The position numbers and the translations under genes were made by a program. 8,725 nt of DNA from an uncultured bacterium (GTDB lineage: Bacteria; Planctomycetota; DG-23; SLPQ01), in assembly GCA_937863625.1 (NCBI GenBank), contig CALMGO010000560.1, positions 1 through 8,725 of the forward strand. The letters run 5' to 3'. Of the stretch, positions 1 to 5,605 are shown in pieces; within the stretch, counting starts at the first letter, position 1; every line of letters begins with the position of its first letter. The notes under the pieces were generated by a model. The model had not been told where the DNA came from, ran no database searches, and saw only the letters and a list, made by a program, of their open reading frames with translations.

Positions 1-1068
1 ATACTCCGCGAAGTAAAACGCGCTGTGCGCTACGGTCGTCCCGGCGGGGATGACGCCCTTGTTGAAGGGCGGCGAATCGATAATCGCATGGAGCGCGTCG
101 TTGTGTATGACGGCTTTGGGGCCGCGGTGCGCCTCCACCGCGTCATAGGAGGCCTTGGGGTCGACGACGAGGACGACCTCACTGTCGCCTTCGGCGCCTT
201 CGAAGTACTTTTTCGAGATAGGGTGATAGTCGAGCACGACGGCGAAATCCGGCGTGATGCCGCGGCGCAGGAGCGGCTTGAAGATCGTCGAGACGGCGAT
301 GATGACGGCGCGGCCCTGGGCCTTGCGGAGGGTCTCAACGTTGCGATGAAGGGACGGCCCGGCGCTCACTATAATCGCCGGGCGGCCGGCATAGGCGTCC
401 TTGTAGCGCGAGATGCCCGCGGAAAAAGCGTAGTACGGAAGGTTCATGAGAGAGTTAAGTTTCGACAGGAACGCCACCGAGACGGTGGTTATGACGTTTT
501 GCATGCCGTAGTTGATGTAATCGCCGAGCGCCTTGTGTACCTCGGTGTAATACTCGGGCGCGGCGTCCACCGACGCGCGGTGCACGAGGTAGACCGCGTC
601 TAAAAACATGTGCACCACGTGCGGTTGAAGCGCGCGGAATATATCCGGCGTCTCCTTGCCCACGATGGGAAAAACCCTGCGGCTGGCAAAGACCTCCGCC
701 AGGTCCACGGATTCCAAGGCTGCGCGGAAAAGCCCGGCGTCGCGTTCGATGACGATTATTTTCGACTCTTTTCGCGCGCCGGCCAGGAGCGCCTTGATGT
801 GATATCCGAGGCCAAAGCCGAGGACGATGTAAACGGTCACCTTGTCCGTGTCGGTCGACGCCGCAAAAACCCCGGCTTCGTCGAGGGGGTCGTAGCGCGA
901 GTGGAGCAGTATCTTTCTGCCGTCGTCGGTGTCGACTTCGGCGGTGGCGGCGCCGGATTTGGCGGGGAAGACGCGTATGCGGTCCGGGACGCGAGTGCGG
1001 GAGACGAGGGCGGCGAGGTCGCTGTTGAGAGCCGTCAGGGTGAGGAGGTTCCGCTCGATTTTCTCCAT
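1..1068 (-). CDS. maf: Maf/MptE-like motility accessory factor (flagellin glycosylation), C-terminus beyond window
   Basis: The frame is open for 356 codons from ATG 1068 to the window edge with no stop, so the C-terminus is missing. Maf proteins usually run to 600 residues or more. Residues 50-160 resemble the Maf N-terminal region: KILLHSRYDPLDEA (52-65), a glycine-rich VLGFGLGYH (82-90), and IIVIERDAGLF (104-114). The MptE-like (DUF115) domain starts near residue 228 with AIIVSAGPSL (231-240), followed by IIAVSTIFKPLLRRGITPDF (256-275) and VVLD (277-280), the family's usual nucleotide-fold signature. GTTVAHSAFYFAE (343-355) fits a later conserved block. Family knowledge: Maf proteins are needed for addition of pseudaminic or legionaminic acid to flagellin in several bacteria, acting in the cytoplasm before export. 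The start lies 4 nt after the stop of the upstream gene, and GAGG (1071-1074) is only 2 nt from the ATG, so translation is probably coupled. There is no in-frame start just upstream. Family call is confident; the donor sugar is unknown. Confidence 0.88.
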   Translation of the reverse strand, partial: MEKIERNLLTLTALNSDLAALVSRTRVPDRIRVFPAKSGAATAEVDTDDGRKILLHSRYDPLDEAGVFAASTDTDKVTVYIVLGFGLGYHIKALLAGARKESKIIVIERDAGLFRAALESVDLAEVFASRRVFPIVGKETPDIFRALQPHVVHMFLDAVYLVHRASVDAAPEYYTEVHKALGDYINYGMQNVITTVSVAFLSKLNSLMNLPYYAFSAGISRYKDAYAGRPAIIVSAGPSLHRNVETLRKAQGRAVIIAVSTIFKPLLRRGITPDFAVVLDYHPISKKYFEGAEGDSEVVLVVDPKASYDAVEAHRGPKAVIHNDALHAIIDSPPFNKGVIPAGTTVAHSAFYFAEY

Positions 1069-1072
1069 GACC

Positions 1073-1687
1073 TCACTTTGCTGCGACGAGACTGGTGAGC
1101 GCCTCGAGTTGCGTGTTCACTCGCTTTGCGAAGGCGGTCATTTCATGCTTCATCGCGTCCCTGATGGTAACCATGTCGCGCGCGTCCATGGCGCTTCGGA
1201 TGCTCTGCAGGAGCTCCACAAGCGAACGCAGGCTCTGGGACAGCGATTCATCTTCGGCCGCGATCTCGTCCATGTCGACCTCCATGAGCTGTGCAATGTC
1301 ATGGATGGCCTTTACTATCGCGCCCCAGGCCTCCATGCAGGGCACGATGCGGCCGAGGGCCTGGACCTCCTTGCCGGAGTCGATGAGGTCGCCTATGCGC
1401 CCGGATTCTTCTATGATGGGAAGGATATGGCGGGCCACTTCCCCGAGCGTAGCAAGGCAAAGCGTCTTTGGGTCGGCGGTCTCCACGACCAGTTCGGAGA
1501 AATTTTCGACGCTCTGCTCGGAGACGCATCTTTCATACTGCGTGTCGACTGCATTGCCGTCAAGCGAGATGCCGCAGACGATTCTTCCCGAAGAGAGCGC
1601 GTCTCTTCGGATGTCCGACAAAAGCCTTCCAATCGTCACGGCCTGCGTATCCGGATCCTGGCAAATCCCATCGATATGCACATTCAT
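1073..1687 (-). CDS. Unrecognised 204-residue helical protein of the flagellar operon
   Basis: I do not recognise this protein. It has an N-terminal part (residues 1-50) with a hydrophobic strand and a turn, RIVCGISLDGNAVD (35-48). A mostly helical remainder from about residue 56 is rich in acidic and aliphatic residues; residues 105-175 (MEAWGAIVKAIHDIAQLMEV onward at 118) look like long amphipathic helices. It carries four cysteines (9, 38, 54, 77, with another near 117), whereas I saw none in the flagellins or FliD. There is no signal peptide or membrane segment, so it should be cytoplasmic. The start is supported by AGGAGG at 1696-1701, 8 nt before ATG 1687. It lies about 100 nt after fliS and 4 nt before maf, in the slot where many operons carry fliT or another export chaperone. 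A chaperone or an adaptor for flagellin modification is possible from size, helicity and position, but no FliT motif is evident. Confidence 0.8.
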   Translation of the reverse strand: MNVHIDGICQDPDTQAVTIGRLLSDIRRDALSSGRIVCGISLDGNAVDTQYERCVSEQSVENFSELVVETADPKTLCLATLGEVARHILPIIEESGRIGDLIDSGKEVQALGRIVPCMEAWGAIVKAIHDIAQLMEVDMDEIAAEDESLSQSLRSLVELLQSIRSAMDARDMVTIRDAMKHEMTAFAKRVNTQLEALTSLVAAK

Positions 1688-1734
1688 GTTCGTTTCCTCC
1701 TGCCGGGCTGGTGCGGGCGGATAACGCAGGAATT

Positions 1735-1787
1735 GTCCCAGTTTTGCGCGCGCAATTCAAGCAAATAAGTCCGCAAAATAAGGGGAC
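1735..1787. repeat. Imperfect inverted repeat in the fliS-orf204 gap
   Basis: The arms are GTCCCAGTTTTGCG (1735-1748) and CGCAAAATAAGGGGAC (1772-1787), which pair imperfectly around a spacer of about 23 nt. A perfect 12-nt palindrome, TTGCGCGCGCAA (1744-1755), overlaps the left arm. No run of T follows on the minus strand, so this does not look like an intrinsic terminator. The GTCCC/GGGAC ends recall small intergenic palindromic repeats of environmental bacteria. It sits directly at the end of fliS, where it could stabilise the mRNA 3' to fliS or be a degenerate repeat. No other copy is seen in the window. Confidence 0.45.
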
Positions 1788-1788
1788 G

Positions 1789-2196
1789 TCAGGAGACAGC
1801 CTCGACCGCTTCGGCGCGATGTTGCGCGAGCCGGCCGAGCAGTTCCACCCAAGTGTCCCTCTGGATGGCGAGTATTTCGAGCGCGTCGTCGATGGCCTTG
1901 ACATTGCGCTCGACATTGGCCGTCACGAGCCTGGTGTAAATAAACGAGTAAAGCGCGGCCATCCGGCTGCAAAGCGACGCATTAAGCTCGGGGCGAAGGC
2001 CGCAAATGAGCTCCATGACTATATTCTGGGCGCGCACGAGCAGTTCGTGGGATTCGTCGAATTTCTTCTGCTCGATTTTCTCCCTGGCCTGCGTGGCGAA
2101 TCGGATCGCCCCCTCGTAGAGCATCAGTTGAAGCTTTTCCGGAGGTGCCGTCAGTATCTGCGTCTTGAGATAAGCCTCTGTTCCGGTTATCGCCAT
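1789..2196 (-). CDS. fliS: Flagellin export chaperone FliS
   Basis: The protein has 135 residues, the usual FliS size. FliS binds the C-terminal helix of flagellin in the cytoplasm, prevents early polymerisation and delivers it to the export gate. Family features seen: AYLKTQILTAPPEKLQLMLY (8-27) in helix 1, YEGAIRFATQAREKIEQKKF in helix 2, LLVRAQNIVMELICGL (52-67) in helix 3, LYSFIYTRLVTANVERN (82-98) in helix 4, and a final helix with RDTW. It lies 50 nt after fliD, in the usual fliD-fliS order. ATG 2196 is the first in-frame start. The best ribosome site, AAAGGAG (2210-2216), lies 13 nt from it, longer than normal, so initiation may be weak or coupled to fliD. The gene ends with TGA at 1789-1791. 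Family assignment is secure. Confidence 0.96.
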   Translation of the reverse strand: MAITGTEAYLKTQILTAPPEKLQLMLYEGAIRFATQAREKIEQKKFDESHELLVRAQNIVMELICGLRPELNASLCSRMAALYSFIYTRLVTANVERNVKAIDDALEILAIQRDTWVELLGRLAQHRAEAVEAVS

Positions 2197-2246
2197 AATC
2201 CGCTTGGTGCTCCTTTCCAGTCGTTACTCCGTGCCGGCTTTCCCCG

Positions 2247-4970
2247 CTATTTGTTGTTGTTGCTGCTGAGGAGGAAATTCGGCCAGTTTTCGATGGCAGC
2301 CCGCTGCGTCTGGAGGCCGGCAAGGGCTTCCTCCATGCCATAGAACTCGTTGTAGAGACGCGCCTGAACCTTCTCGAGTCTCGCCGAGAGGCTCTCCGCC
2401 TGGTCCTCGAAGACCTTTATCTGGCTGTCATAAAGGTCGCTCTTGTTCTGTATGACGCCTTCGTACGCGTCGGTCAGGCCTTCAATCAGATCGCTGGCGT
2501 ACGCCCCGAAGCCGGTATCCTCCGTAGTAAGCAGTGCTTCCACGTCCGAGCGCCGCGAGGCCAGCCTTTCGCGGAAATCAGCCTCGTCAAACGCAATGGC
2601 GCCCGTCTGCATGAACGACACTCCCAGCCGGCTCAGGCGGTTGAGCGTCGCGGAAACCCCCGGGACGTTGTAGCTTATCATGCGGCCAAGCGCGCCCTCG
2701 ATGCGAATAACAGTAGGGTCACCCAGAAGCGGCCCGGCGCTTTGCGTTTCGGAATCGAAGCTGGTGACAGCCTGTATTTTGTCCATGACGTTGTTCCAGT
2801 CGTCAACGAACCGCTTCATGGAGTCAATGATGGCGTCGTCATTGGTGGTGACTGACACGGTCACGGGACTGTCCGAGACGCCGGTGAGGCTTAGACTGAG
2901 ACCTTCAACGATGCCTGATATCGTGTTGGTGGTCGAGGTAATGAGCATTCTCTCGGCGCCGGGGATATTCTGTCCGTAGAGGACGACGGCATCCTGCGCC
3001 TTTTGCGTGGTGTTGAAATCCAGGTCCAGCGTCCCGGTGTCGATGACCATCCGCCCTATGGAGCCGGCCACCTCGCTGACGAGCGCGAGACGGTAGGGGT
3101 TGGTGCGGGAGCCGTCGTTTATGACGCCTGCCGAGACGCCTGCGCCGGAGGCTTCTATTTTCGTGGCGATGTTTGTTATCGAATCGGTTGCGCTGACCGA
3201 AATGTTGTATTCAAAGGAGCCGTTGATGTGAGTAGGGTCGGCGACAGTGGCCGTGCCGAGGATATTGAGGTCCGAGGCGGTGGTGCCGCCGACTTCGGCG
3301 ACCTTAAGGGCGTTTGCGCCGCCTGCGGTGTCGGTCAGGAGTATCCCATCGCCGTTTGCGTTTATTGATGCGATGACACCGATGCCCTTGGAGTTTATCT
3401 CGCCGATAACGTCCTCTATGCGCGTGTCGTCCGCCTGCGAAAGGTCGACGACTGACGAGACGCCGGCGCTGTTTGTAATGCGGAACTGGCCCGCGAATAC
3501 GCCTTTTCCCCCGTTCAAGTCGCTGAGCATCGTCCGCTCGCCGACGTACTGCAACTGCATGTTCGCGCCGCGCAGAGTGTTGGCCGAAACCGACGTCAGT
3601 ATCCCGAGGTCGGCCGCCGTGGTGCTATCCACCTCGGCCACGGAGAGAGAGCCGGCGCCGCCGGAGCTATCGGTAAGCATAAGTCCCGTGCCTGCCTTGT
3701 TAAGTGAGGCGGTCACGCTTATGCCGGAGGCGTTTATCGCAGAGATAACCTCGCTTAAGTTCTTTGCCGTGGAGAGATCGACATCAGCCGAGACTCCAAG
3801 GCGGTTGGTGAGGGCAATGGACCCCGCCGCAATGCCGGAGCCGCCGTTTAGAGACCGAAGCAGAACGGTGTTGAGTTCTGATACAACCCTATCGCCTGCG
3901 AGCGTGTCGGCAGCGACAGAGCCGAGAAGACCGAGGTCTTCGGCCGCGCGGCTGGCATTAAGAGCCGTCACCGAAAGATCGCCCGACTGCCCGGTGGAGT
4001 CCGTAAGCGTAAGCCCCGTGCCGTCGGCGGATATAGAGGCGACAAGCAGGCCGTCGGCGTTGGCGGCGTCGTTATTTATCAGGTCAAGCACGTCCTGGAT
4101 GCTCTCGGCATTCATAACGTTGACGCCTATCTGGACACCGTCGCGGCGGGTGATACGAAAATCGTCAACCCCGGTTACGCTTCGCACGCCAAGGCCGTCG
4201 TTTAAGGTGTCGAGAAATGTCGTCGCGGCTATTGATACGACGTCCGTACCGGTGATGGAGGACAGGGCCGCCGAACCGAGAATACCCAGATCCGCCGCCG
4301 TCGAGGTCATGCCGACCTCTTCGACCGAGAGATTGTACGCGCTCTGGCCGGTTGTGTCGGTAAGGACGAGATGATCGCCTTCGGCGCTTGCCCTGACGCC
4401 TACGCCGGTGGTCATGTTTATCGTGTCGATAACGTCCTGGACGGTTACAGCGCCGGAGAGGTCTACCGTGGCGCCGCGCCCGGAGCGGTCGGTGATATAT
4501 ATCGAACCGGCGGAGACGCCCGCGCCGCCGTTAAGACTGTCAAGGGAAGTCGCGCGATCGAGATTTCCGTTGCCCATCTCGACGGTGATTGTGCCCGAGC
4601 CGGCTGTAGATTCCTGGCTTGCGTAGCCGGAGGAGACGGCCTGGTGCGTCTGGACCAGCGACTTTACGGTGAAAGTGTAGTTGCCAACCGGCGTGCCTCT
4701 CTGCGCGCGCGCCGTGAGGACGGACTCATTGGATGAATTGGCAAGACGCGTCGTGAATACGTTGCCCTTGCCGCTTAGGGTGTCGGTATTCAGCTTGAGC
4801 TTCAAGAGACGCGCAGTAATGTCCACGAAGAGGGTCTTCTTGGTAGTGAGGTCTTCGACGCGGCTTTTGAGGTTGTCGAGCGGTCTTCGCTCGATCGCCA
4901 TGAGTTTTGTGACGAGTTCCTCGATGTTTATCCCGGAAATGAGGCCTACGCCTGTGGATATGCTCGACAT
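2247..4970 (-). CDS. fliD: Flagellar hook-associated protein 2 / filament cap FliD, enlarged by tandem repeats
   Basis: FliD is exported to the filament tip, where an oligomeric cap folds incoming flagellin. Residues 1-115 are the FliD N-terminal domain, opening with the classic SSISTGVGLISGINIEELV and followed by ERRPLDNLKSRVEDLTTKK. Residues 143-580 are four tandem units of about 110 residues, each opening with L.-.LN.G.G and ending with ..DLGILG. A canonical hook-IN motif follows at about 581-646. The FliD C-terminal domain spans roughly 655-907: GISGIVEGLSLSLTG-like (683-697), FVDDWNNVMDKIQ (721-733), LLGDPTVIRIEGALGR (748-763), and a long coiled coil at about 840-890. At 907 residues it is much longer than the common 450-700. 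ATG 4970 has GAGGAGG about 5 nt upstream and lies 37 nt after flaG. I saw no cysteine. The stop is TAG at 2247-2249, after an Asn-rich tail. Family assignment is secure; the exact repeat borders are approximate. Confidence 0.96.
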   Translation of the reverse strand: MSSISTGVGLISGINIEELVTKLMAIERRPLDNLKSRVEDLTTKKTLFVDITARLLKLKLNTDTLSGKGNVFTTRLANSSNESVLTARAQRGTPVGNYTFTVKSLVQTHQAVSSGYASQESTAGSGTITVEMGNGNLDRATSLDSLNGGAGVSAGSIYITDRSGRGATVDLSGAVTVQDVIDTINMTTGVGVRASAEGDHLVLTDTTGQSAYNLSVEEVGMTSTAADLGILGSAALSSITGTDVVSIAATTFLDTLNDGLGVRSVTGVDDFRITRRDGVQIGVNVMNAESIQDVLDLINNDAANADGLLVASISADGTGLTLTDSTGQSGDLSVTALNASRAAEDLGLLGSVAADTLAGDRVVSELNTVLLRSLNGGSGIAAGSIALTNRLGVSADVDLSTAKNLSEVISAINASGISVTASLNKAGTGLMLTDSSGGAGSLSVAEVDSTTAADLGILTSVSANTLRGANMQLQYVGERTMLSDLNGGKGVFAGQFRITNSAGVSSVVDLSQADDTRIEDVIGEINSKGIGVIASINANGDGILLTDTAGGANALKVAEVGGTTASDLNILGTATVADPTHINGSFEYNISVSATDSITNIATKIEASGAGVSAGVINDGSRTNPYRLALVSEVAGSIGRMVIDTGTLDLDFNTTQKAQDAVVLYGQNIPGAERMLITSTTNTISGIVEGLSLSLTGVSDSPVTVSVTTNDDAIIDSMKRFVDDWNNVMDKIQAVTSFDSETQSAGPLLGDPTVIRIEGALGRMISYNVPGVSATLNRLSRLGVSFMQTGAIAFDEADFRERLASRRSDVEALLTTEDTGFGAYASDLIEGLTDAYEGVIQNKSDLYDSQIKVFEDQAESLSARLEKVQARLYNEFYGMEEALAGLQTQRAAIENWPNFLLSSNNNK
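3231..4544 (-). repeat. Four tandem ~110-residue repeats within FliD (hook-IN-like)
   Basis: Units begin at LDSLNGGAGV (base 4544, residue 143), LDTLNDGLGV (4214, residue 253), LRSLNGGSGI (3860, residue 371) and LSDLNGGKGV (3527, residue 482). Each unit then shows a short strand such as SIYITDRSG or FRITNSAG, a helix such as VQDVIDTIN or IEDVIGEIN, a strand pair VTASLNKAGTGLMLTDS or VIASINANGDGILLTDT, SL.V.EV, and DLGILG. The periods are 110, 118 and 111 residues. The pattern matches the flagellin hook-IN motif as I know it from FliD and hook-associated proteins. The units have diverged at nucleotide level, so they are old duplications. They probably form extra surface domains of the cap. Confidence 0.85.
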
Positions 4971-5007
4971 TTCGCCCTCCTCGGCGACAGACAGCTCTGG
5001 GCGCGTC

Positions 5008-5358
5008 TCAGACGTCTTCGTCCAGGATAATGCCCTTCTGGGTGACGGCCTGAGTCGCCTTCATGAAATACTCCGGCGGCACCGTGCGGATCACTTCGCC
5101 GTTGACGGTGTCAACGATCATTATCAGGACCGAGTTCGAGTTCGCATCGACGTTGAACCGCAGGCGCACGTTCATGCGCTGAAGAAAACTGTTTGCCGCT
5201 TCAGCCTGATTTTTTACCTGCGCCTCCAACGAAGCCGCCGGGCCCTTGTCAGCCATCGGCTGATAATGCGCCGCCTGGACCGCCTTCACCGCCGTCGAGC
5301 GCGTCCCGGCATAGCCGCTGATTTCCATCTTGGGCGTCACTTCTGGGACTTCCGCCAT
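5008..5358 (-). CDS. flaG: FlaG family protein
   Basis: The protein has 116 residues. The first 55 or so are variable. Residues 58-113 are the FlaG domain: a helix ending FLQRMNVRLRFNVD (58-71), a strand VLIMIVD (77-83), and the hallmark GEVIRTVPPEYF (87-98), which corresponds to the family pattern GEVIRQIPPEE. In other bacteria FlaG affects filament length and sits next to fliD; its biochemical role is not settled. ATG 5358 has GGGAGG (5364-5369) 5 nt upstream. A 6-bp hairpin (5369-5388) abuts this ribosome site. It is the first gene after the flagellin terminator and probably the first gene of the flaG-fliD-fliS-orf204-maf unit. The stop is TGA at 5008-5010. The call is secure. Confidence 0.94.
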   Translation of the reverse strand: MAEVPEVTPKMEISGYAGTRSTAVKAVQAAHYQPMADKGPAASLEAQVKNQAEAANSFLQRMNVRLRFNVDANSNSVLIMIVDTVNGEVIRTVPPEYFMKATQAVTQKGIILDEDV

Positions 5359-5503
5359 TGCAGCCTCCCGGGCCGACCAAACGGCCCGTTATTACACGCC
5401 GAGTCTCTCGGTGCCAAAGCTTACGCGTGTCCAATCCCCGGCACCGGCCTTGCCCGGCCGGACGCTGCTGCTTACAGAGCGGATCCCCACTACTACAGGA
5501 TAA
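5359..5503 (-). promoter_or_regulatory. Leader region of the flaG-fliD operon with several hairpins
   Basis: Between the candidate promoter and flaG there are about 145 nt with no gene. Visible structures are CCGGCC/GGCCGG with loop GGGCAA (5444-5461), CCGAG/CTCGG with loop AGA enclosed by a possible ACACG/CGTGT pairing further out, and CGGGCC/GGCCCG with an 8-nt loop (5369-5388). The last one overlaps the first G of the flaG ribosome site. I could not match this to a riboswitch I know. The hairpin at the ribosome site could limit flaG translation; that is inference. Confidence 0.4.
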
Positions 5504-5532
5504 AAATCGACATACCAAGGCGGGGGTCTTTA
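5504..5532 (-). promoter_or_regulatory. Candidate sigma-28 promoter for flaG-fliD-fliS
   Basis: On the minus strand TAAA (5529-5532) is followed after 17 nt by GTCGATTT (5504-5511). The sigma-28/SigD pattern is TAAA-N14-16-GCCGATAT, so the spacer is one base long and two or three -10 positions differ. It has the same TAAAG and GTCGAT cores as the stronger promoter ahead of flagellin copy 1, which supports it. It lies just after the flagellin terminator, where a promoter is needed for the downstream genes. Confidence 0.45.
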
Positions 5533-5555
5533 GACAATAGGGCTTATCGGCGGAC

Positions 5556-5591
5556 AAAAAAAAGCCGGCCGACTTTTAAGGGTCGGCCGGC
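5556..5591 (-). terminator. Intrinsic terminator after flagellin copy 1
   Basis: On the minus strand a perfect 10-bp stem, GCCGGCCGAC on the 3' side (5564-5573) pairing with GTCGGCCGGC read on the plus strand at 5582-5591, encloses an 8-nt loop and is followed by eight T (5556-5563). It starts 14 nt after the flagellin stop. It should separate the abundant flagellin mRNA from the flaG-fliD genes. Confidence 0.93.
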
Positions 5592-5605
5592 CGTGGGGAT
5601 ACCGC

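Noticed and set aside
25..1098. Plus-strand open frames opposite maf.
   Set aside because: The minus-strand frame encodes a recognisable Maf/MptE-like protein over the same stretch; the plus-strand products are rich in Arg, Asp and Gly without motifs.
1688..1788. Internal sigma-70-like promoter (TTGAAT ... ACAATT) before orf204.
   Set aside because: Both boxes are weak and the spacer is 18 nt; the gap is short enough for read-through from fliS.
5359..5503. Cyclic di-GMP-I or other known riboswitch ahead of flaG.
   Set aside because: Some stems and a GGGCAA loop are suggestive, but the conserved core and the tetraloop-receptor elements are absent.
5500..5520. TTGGTATG-N4-TTTTT as a sigma-54 promoter for flaG.
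   Set aside because: The -24 half fits, but the invariant GC of the -12 half is missing.
5544..5551. Exact sigma-28 -10 consensus GCCGATAA on the minus strand just after the terminator T run.
   Set aside because: No TAAA lies 14-16 nt upstream; the nearest is 23 nt away and lies within the terminator. Probably chance, though it could be tested by start-site mapping.
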